Virus record (IMG/VR): IMGVR_UViG_3300005936_000001
Location: 1-64,000 of that record
Direction: 5' to 3' (one strand)
DNA length: 64,000 bases
Origin: a virus
A model generated the notes under the pieces. The model worked only from the letters and a program-made list of their open reading frames with translations, searched no databases and was not told the origin of the DNA. Positions 7,620 to 17,000 of the stretch are shown piece by piece. Position numbers and translations under genes: made by a program. Position 1 is the first letter of the stretch. The number at the start of each line of letters is the position of its first letter.

Positions 7620-7995
7620 GGAACAGGTAAAAGAAGCTATGCTTAAGGTGGACCCGCTATTCTGGGAAACATCCGATATAGATATAATCGGAGCTTGGAA
7701 TGGGATAGGTCCCGCATGGCTGTCTAATACTATACGAAAACGTATAACCTATGCTCTACAATTCTACAGACTCGTATACATTATACATGACTTTGACTTT
7801 AAATTTTGTATAGACAGATCAAGAAAATCATTTAACAAATCTAACGACAGAGCTAAAATCAATATGGCTATACTCAGGGAAACGTTGCCTTGGTATAGAT
7901 TCATTAAAAGATTTATGCTTAGAAAAGCGGCGCATGTCCTTTACTACTTCTGTGATGAACACGGTTGGTCCGCATGGCAGGTCGCTAATAGATAG
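7609..7995 (+). CDS. Phospholipase A2-like phage protein (tentative)
   Basis: 128 aa. The order GAWNGIGPAWLSNTIRKR, then a helix ending IIHDFDFKF, then SNDRAKINMAILRETL recalls phage proteins with an NGCGP turn, an H-D-x-x-[YF] helix and a later D-x2-[FL]-x-N helix, as in secreted phospholipase A2-like folds. The His-Asp pair is present. The usual Cys residues are not. The assignment is by pattern and uncertain. Its start lies 11 bases inside the upstream lipoprotein gene, so the two are probably translationally coupled. Confidence 0.4.
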   Translation: MQIREQVKEAMLKVDPLFWETSDIDIIGAWNGIGPAWLSNTIRKRITYALQFYRLVYIIHDFDFKFCIDRSRKSFNKSNDRAKINMAILRETLPWYRFIKRFMLRKAAHVLYYFCDEHGWSAWQVANR

Positions 7996-8001
7996 GTAAA
8001 T

Positions 8002-8286
8002 ATGCCTGATTACACAATTAATCCGATAGAACATAATCTCGGGGGAGTAGATACTCCTTACGAGAAATATCATTTAATGGCGTCGGAACATACTGTTGCT
8101 ACCCGACTGGCTACAGCTTCCAGAGAAGGGCTTATGCCTTACGGGCTGTTTGGAACTCTGGAGCTTGTGGGTGTTCCAACACATATGACAGATCCCGGGA
8201 GCATAGGGCAACGGGCGCAGGACGAATATTATATATATTTTTATACAACCGACGGGTGGCGTAGAGCCGAAGCGGAAACTTTTTAA
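8002..8286 (+). CDS. Stand-alone copy of the adhesin attachment domain
   Basis: 94 aa that align end to end with the first 95 residues of the giant adhesin starting at 8299. Both have DY.INP.EH..GG...PYEKYH, a Thr/Arg stretch, GLM, a GQRA..DYY/LYFY block and a final GWRR.E...F. The gene lacks the Ser-rich and lectin parts. It looks like a single attachment (virion docking) domain, possibly a tail-tip ring or stub, or a competitor of the larger protein. A weaker version of the same domain opens the protein at 14043. Confidence 0.7.
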   Translation: MPDYTINPIEHNLGGVDTPYEKYHLMASEHTVATRLATASREGLMPYGLFGTLELVGVPTHMTDPGSIGQRAQDEYYIYFYTTDGWRRAEAETF

Positions 8287-8298
8287 GGAATACCGGCA

Positions 8299-11200
8299 AT
8301 GGCTGATTACGTTATAAATCCTAAGGAACACGATCAGGGGGGCATAAACGTCCCCTACGAGAAATATCACCAGACCCTTGCCCAGACTACTGTTTCTACA
8401 CGAAGAACCACAGCGTTGCTTAACGGGCTTATGTCGCCTACTCTGGCAAAAGCTGTAGAATATACAGATGTTCCGGCATCTATGTCTACAACAGGAGAAT
8501 CCGGACAACGTGCGATAAACGACGATTATCTTTATTTTTACACAGGTGCGGGCTGGCGTAGATCAGAATTAGATATATTCAGACCTTCCAGTTCTTCAAC
8601 CACTTCTGTCTCAAGTTCCAGCAGTTCTACTTCATCTAATTCCAGTTCGTCTACATCCAGTAATTCAAGCAGTTCTAACAGTTCCAGCTCCAGTAGCAGC
8701 AGCCTAAGCTCTTCAAGTAGTAGTACATTAGTTATGACTACTTCCTCGAGTAGTTCAAGTTCATTTAGTTCGAGTTCATCAAGCTCAAGCTCGTCTAATT
8801 CCAGTAGTACTATGAGTGAATCATCAAGTAGCTCCAGTAGTTCAAGTTCAAGTAGCTCCAGTAGTTCGTCTTCTTTGGGAATAACATCATCATCCAGTAC
8901 ATTGGCCTTAACCACATCGTCTAGTTCTTCCAGTCAGTCTTCAGGACAAAGCGAATCAGAAACAAGTCTGTCTGAAAGCAGTAAATCAGAGAGTAGTGTA
9001 AACAGCACTACCAGTACTAGCAGTAGAAGCACAGCTTCCGAGAGCAGCCGTTCGGAAAGTAGTGCTTCGGAAAGCAGTAAGGGGAATAGAAGTACAAGCA
9101 GTCATTCACAGACTTCACCTTCCAGTATCAGCTCAGAGGGAATTATTACAAGTAGTAGCAGTACAAGCAGTGAAGGTGTTATTACCAGTTCCAGTTCTTC
9201 GAGTTTAAGCTCAGAACGTATTACCAGCAGTACCTCAAATATTTTTACAAGTTCAACATCCAGTTCCCAATCTTTTACATCTATTTCCAGTTCCAGTTCA
9301 CGGGGAATTATAACAAGTTCAAGCTCTCAAAGTTCAACATCAGGACAAAGCGAATCAGAAACAAGTCTGTCTGAAAGCAGTAAATCAGAGAGTAGTGTAA
9401 ACAGTTCAAATAGTAGTAGCAGTATAAGTACAGCATCAGAAACAAGCTTATCTGAAAGTAGTAAATCGGAGAGTAGTAAGGGGAATAGAAGTACAAGCAG
9501 TGTTAACAGTACAACCAGTGAGTCTTCATTCAGTTCATCAAGCACTCAATCCCTTACTTCTACATCCAGTTCCAGTTCACGGGGAATTATAACAAGCTCC
9601 AGCAGTTCCAGCACAGAAGTAATGACAACAAGTTCCAGTAGTTCAAGTTCCAGCAGTTCGAGTACAGAAGCTTTAACTACCAGTTCCAGCAACTCAAGTA
9701 GCTCCAGTAGTTCAAACTCTAGTAGCTCAAACAGTTCAAGTTCCAGTAGCTCCAGCAGCTCAAGCTCAAACAGCTCGAGTTCTTCTTCTCCCAGTAGCTC
9801 AAGCAGTTCAGAACGTATAACTAGTAGTACTTCTTCTCCAAGTTCCAGCAGCCCTGTCAGTCATTCTTGGGATGTAGACTATGATTTTAATGATTATGTA
9901 CGTACTATTGTTATTGATGATGCAGGAAATAAGTATATTGGGGGGGTATTTACAACAGTAGATGGACTTACAAGAAATGGAGCTTGTAAGATTAATGTAG
10001 ATGGTAGTATTAGTACCTGGGATCCTAACTGTAATGGCACTGTTTATGCAATAGCTATTGACGGAGGCGATATTTATCTAGGAGGTAATTTTACAACAGT
10101 AGGAGGTACTACTAGAAATAATGTTGCTAAAGTTAATAGTACGGATGGTACTCTCAACGCCTCATGGAACCCTAATTGTAACTCATCAGTTTTAACAATT
10201 ATAACAAATGGAAGTTATATATACATGGGGGGTTCCTTCACTACAGTAGGGGGACTTTCTAAGCCGTATGCAATTAGTGTAAATAATACAAATGCTACTC
10301 ACAATAATAGTTGGCTTCCTGAATGTAATGGTAATGTTTGGGATATGGTTATTGATGGAAGTTATATATACATGGGAGGTGTCTTCACTACAGTAAAAAG
10401 TACCACTAGAAATAGAATTGCTAAAGTTAGCATTACAGATGCTACTCTTGATGCTTCCTGGGATCCTGATTGTAGTAGTACTGTTTATGCAATAGCTATT
10501 GATGGATCAGATTTTTATCTAGGGGGTCAGTTCACTTCAGTAGGAGGAACAACTAGAAATTATGCGGCTAAAGTTAATAATACAGACGGAGCAGTTGATG
10601 CTACGTGGGATCCTGATTGTAATAGTTATGTCTCTTCAGCAGGGGTTGATGGAGATAGCATATACTTAGGAGGTTATTTCACTACAGTAGGAGGTACTAC
10701 TAGAAATTATATTGCTAAAGTAAATAATACGGATGGGACTGCTGAGGGCTCATGGAATCCTAATTGTAATAATTATGTGTATACACTAGCCCTGGATAGT
10801 ATATATGTTTATTTGGGAGGTGCCTTCACTACAGTAGGGGGAGAGAATAAATCTTATTATGTGGCTGTTACTAAGGATAATGCAAGCTCTAGTAGTACAG
10901 AAGTCTTAACAACAAGTAGTAGCTCCAGCTCAGTAGCTCTTACAACAAGCTCAAGTAGTAGTTCCAGTACGGAAGTATTAACGACAAGCTCCAGCTCCAG
11001 CTCCAGTACAGAGGCATTACCGACAAGCTCAAGCTCCAGCCCCAGTACAGAAGTATTAACAACAAGCTCCAGCTCCTCAGAACGTATAACAAGTAGTACT
11101 TCAGAACGTATAACAAGTAGTACTTCAGAACGTATAACAAGTAGTACTTCAAGTGATCACTGGATGGGGGATTATAATTTTAATGGGTCTGTATATACTA

Positions 11201-13932
11201 TTGTTGTTGACGCAGACGGTGGAAAATATGTTGGAGGTGCATTTACATCAGTAGAGGGAATTACAAGAAATAAAGCATGTTATATCGAGCCTGATGGGAG
11301 TATAGGCTCCTGGAATCCTAATATTGGTAGTACTGTTTATGCTATGATAATAGCTAGTGGGAATATATATATAGGAGGTGCTTTTTCCAGCGCTGGGGGG
11401 GTTTCACACTCCAAGGTTTGTAAAGTTAATACAACAGGGTCAGTTTCTTTATGGAATCCAGGCAGTGTTAATAGCACTGTCTATACCTTAGCATATGATG
11501 GTTACTTGCAAATTGGAGGTAGTTTTACCTATATTGACGGCACTTACAGAGCAAGAGCAGCTGAACTAAATATTTCTACAGCGACTCTGGGTAGTTGGGA
11601 CCCTGAATGTAATGGTACTGTTAAATCTATTGTGCGCGATGGGTCTGATTTTTATATAGGGGGTGAGTTCACTACAGTAGGAGTAACTGCTAGAAATAAT
11701 GTTGCTAAAGTTAATAATACGGATGGTACTGCAGATGGTTCATGGGATCCTGATTGTAATGATGAGGTGCGTGACATTGAAGTAGATGGGTCTGATATTT
11801 ATCTAGGGGGTGATTTTACTACAGTAGGAGTAACTGCTAGAAATAGAGGGGCTAAAGTTAATAATACAGACGGAGCAGTTGATGCTACGTGGGATCCTGA
11901 TTGTAATAGTGTTGTTTATGATATTGAAATAGACGGAAGTGATATTTATCTAGGAGGTAGTTTTACAACAGTAGGAGGTACTACTAGAAACAGAGTATCC
12001 AGGGTTAACAATACAGATGCTACTCTTAGTAGTTGGAATCCTAATTGTAATAGTGTTGTCTTTTCAATAGCATCAGATGAAGGACATGTTTATTTAGGAG
12101 GTGCTTTTACTGAAGTAGGAGGAGAACCTAGAAAACGATATGCAGTTATAGATAATGAACATTCAAGCTCCGGCACAGAAGTTATGACAACAAGTTCCAG
12201 TTCAGAAGAGTTAACTACAAGCTCTAGCTCTTTAAGTAGTTCAGAAGCTTTAACTACAAGCTCTAGCTCTTCAAGTAGTTCAGAAGAGTTAACTACAAGC
12301 TCTAGCTCTTTAAGTAGTTCAGAAGAGTTAACTACAAGCTCTAGCTCTTTAAGTAGTTCAAGTTCCCTAAGTTCAAGTAGTACAAGTTCCCCAAGCTCAA
12401 GTAGTACCTCAGACACAATATCCAGCAGTACTACCTCGGCGGGTATAACAAGCAGTAGTACACTAGAGGAACTACCTTTCTGGGATGACTTCCAGGACGG
12501 AACATTAGATAAATGGGATATCATCGGTAGTGGAACAGAACCGTCTGTAGTTAATTTAAGTGGAGATTATGTTGCCTATTTACAATCACAGGATAAAGAC
12601 ATCTTAGCAACTTTTGAGACAGTTAGTTCTAGTGTTATTATTGATCTTAAGATGTATATGAGTAATGACGATCCTAGTAGTGCGAGAGCAATTATACTCG
12701 GTCCGGGTAGCGACATAATAGCAAGTATTTATTTAAATTATGTCGCAGGTGTGAAAAAAATGTTTATTTTAGCTACTGAGGTAATGGATATTTCAGTTAC
12801 AACATGGTATTCTATAAAACTTTATGATTTTGATTTTAGCGCATATACTTTTAAATTAAAAGTTAATGGAGACTATAAAGACACCTATTCTTTTGAAAAT
12901 AATGTTATTGGAGTAAATGCAATACAGTTATATGATAGCTCAATAAATAATGACACATACGGATATTATAATGATATTTATGTTCAGGGAATTCAAGATA
13001 GCAGTTCTTCCAGTAGCTCTTCCTCAGAACGTATAACAAGTAGTACTTCGGAACGTATAACAAGCAGTAGTACTTCCTCGGAAGGTATAACAAGTAGCAG
13101 TACCTCAGAAGGTATAACAAGTAGTACCTCAGACACAATATCCAGTTCTTCGGAAGGTATAACAAGCAGTAGTACTTCTTCGGAAGGTATAACAAGCAGT
13201 ACAAGCTCGGAACGTATAACAAGTAGTAGCTCGGAACGTATAACAAGCAGTACTTCAGAACGTATAACAAGCAGTAGTACTTCAGAAGGTATAACAAGTA
13301 GCTCAAGCACACTAGAAGATTTACCTTTTTATGATGATTTTCAGGATGGTACATTTGATAAATGGGATATTACCGGAGCTGGTGACACCCCCATCATAGT
13401 TAATTTGGATGGGGATTATGTTGCTCGTTTAATGCCTGATGATAACGAGGCTAATGTATTTTTTGATACATTGGATACCAATGTTATTATTGATTTTAAA
13501 ATGTATATGAGTAATACTGATCCGAATAGTGCACAAGCATATCTGTTAGGTCCAGATGCCGAAATAATTGCAGTTATTCATTTAAATTATATTGATGGTG
13601 TTAAAAAAATGGTTGCAAATTTTGATGACGTAATGACTATTTCCGTAATAACATGGTATTCTATAAGACTTTATGATTTTGATTTCGAGGCATATACTTT
13701 TAAAGTAAAAGTTGACGGGGTTTATAAGAATACTGTTTCTTTCCAGCATAATGTTGGTGGAATAAATTCATTGCATATAGCTAATGGTTCATCTGATAAC
13801 ACTGCATACGGATATTATGATGATATTTATATTCAGGGAACCGGAGTCAGAAGCAGCACCTCAGAACGTATAACAAGCAGCACCTCAGAACGTATAACAA
13901 GCAGTAGTACTTCTTCAGAAGATATAACTTAA
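8299..13932 (+). CDS. Giant modular adhesin: Ser-rich linkers, two propeller-like and two lectin-like domains
   Basis: 1877 aa. Attachment domain about 1-95. Poly-Ser linker about 96-520. Propeller-like repeat domain about 522-860, with units such as YLGGNFTTVGGTTRN followed by AKVN..DGT..SWNPNCN. Ser linker 863-950. Second propeller 953-1288. Ser linker 1289-1391. A concanavalin-like domain 1392-1567 opening LPFWDDFQDGTLDKWDI. An ERITSST/EGITSS linker 1568-1672. A second copy 1675-1850 opening LPFYDDFQDGTFDKWDI, then a Ser tail. The domains fit sugar or surface binding and the linkers act as a long flexible stalk. The domain duplications and exact DNA repeats show recent internal copying. 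It is the largest gene in the window. Confidence 0.8.
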   Translation: MADYVINPKEHDQGGINVPYEKYHQTLAQTTVSTRRTTALLNGLMSPTLAKAVEYTDVPASMSTTGESGQRAINDDYLYFYTGAGWRRSELDIFRPSSSSTTSVSSSSSSTSSNSSSSTSSNSSSSNSSSSSSSSLSSSSSSTLVMTTSSSSSSSFSSSSSSSSSSNSSSTMSESSSSSSSSSSSSSSSSSSLGITSSSSTLALTTSSSSSSQSSGQSESETSLSESSKSESSVNSTTSTSSRSTASESSRSESSASESSKGNRSTSSHSQTSPSSISSEGIITSSSSTSSEGVITSSSSSSLSSERITSSTSNIFTSSTSSSQSFTSISSSSSRGIITSSSSQSSTSGQSESETSLSESSKSESSVNSSNSSSSISTASETSLSESSKSESSKGNRSTSSVNSTTSESSFSSSSTQSLTSTSSSSSRGIITSSSSSSTEVMTTSSSSSSSSSSSTEALTTSSSNSSSSSSSNSSSSNSSSSSSSSSSSSNSSSSSSPSSSSSSERITSSTSSPSSSSPVSHSWDVDYDFNDYVRTIVIDDAGNKYIGGVFTTVDGLTRNGACKINVDGSISTWDPNCNGTVYAIAIDGGDIYLGGNFTTVGGTTRNNVAKVNSTDGTLNASWNPNCNSSVLTIITNGSYIYMGGSFTTVGGLSKPYAISVNNTNATHNNSWLPECNGNVWDMVIDGSYIYMGGVFTTVKSTTRNRIAKVSITDATLDASWDPDCSSTVYAIAIDGSDFYLGGQFTSVGGTTRNYAAKVNNTDGAVDATWDPDCNSYVSSAGVDGDSIYLGGYFTTVGGTTRNYIAKVNNTDGTAEGSWNPNCNNYVYTLALDSIYVYLGGAFTTVGGENKSYYVAVTKDNASSSSTEVLTTSSSSSSVALTTSSSSSSSTEVLTTSSSSSSSTEALPTSSSSSPSTEVLTTSSSSSERITSSTSERITSSTSERITSSTSSDHWMGDYNFNGSVYTIVVDADGGKYVGGAFTSVEGITRNKACYIEPDGSIGSWNPNIGSTVYAMIIASGNIYIGGAFSSAGGVSHSKVCKVNTTGSVSLWNPGSVNSTVYTLAYDGYLQIGGSFTYIDGTYRARAAELNISTATLGSWDPECNGTVKSIVRDGSDFYIGGEFTTVGVTARNNVAKVNNTDGTADGSWDPDCNDEVRDIEVDGSDIYLGGDFTTVGVTARNRGAKVNNTDGAVDATWDPDCNSVVYDIEIDGSDIYLGGSFTTVGGTTRNRVSRVNNTDATLSSWNPNCNSVVFSIASDEGHVYLGGAFTEVGGEPRKRYAVIDNEHSSSGTEVMTTSSSSEELTTSSSSLSSSEALTTSSSSSSSSEELTTSSSSLSSSEELTTSSSSLSSSSSLSSSSTSSPSSSSTSDTISSSTTSAGITSSSTLEELPFWDDFQDGTLDKWDIIGSGTEPSVVNLSGDYVAYLQSQDKDILATFETVSSSVIIDLKMYMSNDDPSSARAIILGPGSDIIASIYLNYVAGVKKMFILATEVMDISVTTWYSIKLYDFDFSAYTFKLKVNGDYKDTYSFENNVIGVNAIQLYDSSINNDTYGYYNDIYVQGIQDSSSSSSSSSERITSSTSERITSSSTSSEGITSSSTSEGITSSTSDTISSSSEGITSSSTSSEGITSSTSSERITSSSSERITSSTSERITSSSTSEGITSSSSTLEDLPFYDDFQDGTFDKWDITGAGDTPIIVNLDGDYVARLMPDDNEANVFFDTLDTNVIIDFKMYMSNTDPNSAQAYLLGPDAEIIAVIHLNYIDGVKKMVANFDDVMTISVITWYSIRLYDFDFEAYTFKVKVDGVYKNTVSFQHNVGGINSLHIANGSSDNTAYGYYDDIYIQGTGVRSSTSERITSSTSERITSSSTSSEDIT
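8590..9860 (+). repeat. Long poly-Ser coding tract of the giant adhesin
   Basis: About 1.27 kb encoding mostly Ser with SESxxSESS, RGIITSSS, TEVMTTSS and ERITSST variations. It includes an exact 65-bp direct repeat (8941-9005 and 9340-9404), which indicates recent duplication within the linker. Confidence 0.85.
10566..10626 (+). repeat. Exact 61-bp direct repeat, copy 1 (propeller 1)
   Basis: Identical base for base to 11850-11910, 1284 bp downstream in the second propeller. It encodes part of a propeller unit ending WDPDCNS. Identity including third positions, amid otherwise diverged repeats, suggests recent gene conversion or duplication. Confidence 0.85.
11850..11910 (+). repeat. Exact 61-bp direct repeat, copy 2 (propeller 2)
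   Basis: Second copy of the 61-bp segment at 10566-10626. Flanking bases differ on both sides, so the shared tract is sharply bounded. Confidence 0.85.
13021..13310 (+). repeat. Tandem ERITSS/EGITSS coding repeats
   Basis: About a dozen near-identical units of the type TCGGAACGTATAACAAGCAG or TCGGAAGGTATAACAAG with one to three extra Ser codons between them. They resemble a coding minisatellite and could change in number by slippage. Similar units lie at 11083-11150, 13858-13926 and 14915-14990. Confidence 0.85.
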
Positions 13933-14020
13933 ATAACATAATCAGAAACAATTTAATGCGATTCTTGAAAGAAGAGGACTTACAGCCAATATTAATAGAA
14001 GGCTGTTAATAACATAAAAG

Positions 14021-14034
14021 TCTACCATGGTAGA
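14021..14034. promoter_or_regulatory. Perfect palindrome TCTACCATGGTAGA, copy 1
   Basis: A 14-bp perfect palindrome lying 8 bases before the ATG at 14043, in place of a Shine-Dalgarno site. It recurs at 25689-25702 and 40577-40590, always between genes. Copies 1 and 3 also share about four bases of A/G-rich flank on each side. An operator, an RNA hairpin or a processing site are possible. Confidence 0.6.
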
Positions 14035-14042
14035 AAATTAAA

Positions 14043-17000
14043 ATGGCTATAAACTTTAAATTACATAAACAAGGCGGATTAAAAGCCGAAAGAGGACATC
14101 TCTCTAAGAACAACTGGGAGAGAGTTCGCAGACGGGCTACTTCCAGTTTAGACGGGTATATGGATGCGGAACAATACCGTAGATGTACTCAGGTGGACCC
14201 CCCTGCCTATTTCGATTCAACAGGTCTGCCGGGACAATGGGCTTTAACAACTGGATATTATTACGAGTGTGTAAACACTGATTCATGGAGAAAGCTTAAA
14301 CTTAATAAATTTTATGAGATGAGTAGTTCCAGCAGTACAGAAGTATTAACAACAAGTTCGAGTAACTCAAGCTCTTCTTCAAGTAGTTCTTCAAGTTCCA
14401 GCAATTCAAGTTCCAGCAGTTCAAGCTCCAGCAGTTCCAATAGTTCAAGTTCAAGCTCTAACAGCTCCAGCTCTAGCTCCAGCAGCTCTAGCTCCAGCAG
14501 TTCTAGTAGTAGTTCCAATCCTTTAAGTACTAGCTCCAGTAGCTCGAATAGTTCTTCAAGTTCAAGCAGTTCAAGTAGTTCAAGCAGTTCAAGCAGTTCA
14601 TTAGGAATAACAAGTTCAAGCAGTTCAAGCAGTTCAAGTAGTTCAAGCAGTTCATTAGGAATAACAAGTTCAAGCAGTTCAAGCAGTTCATTAGGAATAA
14701 CAAGTTCAAGCAGTTCAAGCAGTTCATTAGGAATAACAAGTTCAAGCAGTTCATTAGGAATAACAAGTTCAAGCAGTTCATTAGGAATAACAAGTTCAAG
14801 TTCCAGTAGCTCCAGCACCAGTTCTGAAAGAATCACAAGTAGTACAAGCAGTTCAAGTTCCAGTACCAGTTCAGAAGGATTCTCAGCCAGTGAAAGTAGC
14901 TCAAGCACTCCTTCCTCGGAACGTATAACAAGTAGTACTTCCTCGGAAGGTATAACAAGCAGTACTTCCTCGGAAGGTTTAACAAGTAGTAGTTCTCCTG
15001 CTGATGATACATGGACTGCTAATAATCTAACACTTCAACCATTTGATTCAAGTTTAGTGACATATTGGAATCTTGAAGATGTAGAGGATTCTTTTGCTTC
15101 TCATACATTAACAAATAATAGTTCTGTATCTTTTGCAAATGCTGGGATTCATGATAATTGTGCTACAACCTCCGGGGCAAATTGGTTATCAGTAGCTAAT
15201 CATGCAGATTTTCAATTTGGAACTGGTGATTTTGCTATTAGTATATGGATTCACCCAGAATCAACAGCAAATGGTAATTTCTTTTTAGGAATAACTAATA
15301 CCAATGAGCTTGGTTTGCTTTGTTTTGTTGAAAATACCACTTTAAAATGCTTTCTTGGTAATGGAACTTGGGCCCAGGGAAGCGCAGTAAGTGCAGTTAC
15401 TCAAAATGTATGGAATCACTTAATGTTGTACAGAGAATCTGGAACCTATAAAGTAAGGGTTAACGATGTTGAAAAAATATCGTTTGTTTTTGGTGGAGCA
15501 TTTGACGACACAGATGCTCCTTTAACTTTAGGTAAGTGGGATTTTACATCTGAATATTTTACAGGTAAAATAGACGAAGTGTCGATATGGAAAGGAAGCC
15601 CGCTTGATACTAATTCACATACAGCCCTATATAACTCAGGAACAGGTTCCTACTATAAAGGTCCTGCTTACAGTTCTAGCTCTTCTTCGGAAGGTATAAC
15701 AAGTAGTAGTAGTTCTTCGGAAGGTATAACAAGTAGTAGTAGTTCTTCGGAAGGTATAACAAGTAGTAGTTCTCCTGCTGATGATACATGGACGGCTAAC
15801 GATGCTATACTTAGACCGCTGGATAGTGATATGGTAGCGTATTGGAAAGCTGAAGATTTAACTGATTCTGTTAATAGTCATACGCTTACGAATGTCAATT
15901 CAACTACATTTACCGCAGGGAAACATAATAATGCATTCACACTAAACGGCTCAACACAATATCTATACACCGCAGATGCCGCAGACCTACGATTCGGAAC
16001 TGGGGATTTTACCATTTCAACATGGTTCTATATGGATGAATTGCCTACAGCAGACCCTTACAGCGCATATATCTCTGGAATTTATAACAAATGGTATAAT
16101 GATGCAACTAATGAAAATGGATATGCTTTATTAATTATCAATGGTAATACTACGCCAGTCATGTCATTTTCTTATTATAATGCTGGATTTGTCGGTGTTT
16201 CATCATCAACTGAAATATTAGTTGATACGTGGTATCATACTGTAGTGACGAGGGTCTCAGGGACAATTACTATTTATGTCAATGCGGTAGCAGGCAGTAG
16301 TCCACTAAGTTTTTCAGGTAATTTGGGGGATAGTGGCAGAGCTTTTGAATTGGGAACACAGTATGTATCAAACACTAGAAGCAGATTGTTAAATGGGCAA
16401 ATAGACCAGCTCTCTATTCACAAGGGGCATGGAATGTCCTTAACAGAAGTACAAGCATTATATAATTCTAATACAGGTTCCTACTATAAAGGTCCTGCTT
16501 ACAGTTCTAGCTCTTCCTCAGAAGAAATAACAAGTAGCACTTCTAGCAGTTCAGAAGGTATAACAAGCAGTACTTCAAGTACCTCGGAAGGTATAACAAG
16601 CAGTTCCATCTCAAGCGACAATCCAGAGTCGCAACATTGGACAGCTAATGGAAATATTCTAGGTAGATTAAATGATGACATGGTAGCATACTGGAAAGCT
16701 GAGGATATAGAGGATTCGATTAATAGCCATACACTTACAAATGTTGGGTCTGCAACATACACATCAGGAAAACATAATAATGCATTTACATTGAATGGCA
16801 GCAGTCAATATTTGAATGTTGCGTCAAGCGGCTTATTACCAGGAACCGGTGATTTCACTTACTCGTTTTGGGTATATCCAACAGTAAATGCTACAGTAAT
16901 CATGTTTGCAACTGATTCAGCTTCTTACGGTGGGTTTTATATAGCAATGGTGGCTTTAAAAATTGAAGTTGCCACATCTGCCGCCGCATCAGCACCTTGG

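Noticed and set aside
13021-13310. CRISPR-like regular repeats
   Set aside because: The units are in-frame coding repeats (ERITSS/EGITSS) without unique spacers of constant length.
13982-14006. ACAGCC/GGCTGT hairpin as terminator of the giant adhesin
   Set aside because: Short stem, 13-base loop and no U-tract; not a convincing terminator.
13956-14009. 17-residue open frame (MRFLKEEDLQPILIEGC) between the two giant adhesins
   Set aside because: Too short and without a ribosome site. It may be a gene remnant, but nothing confirms it.
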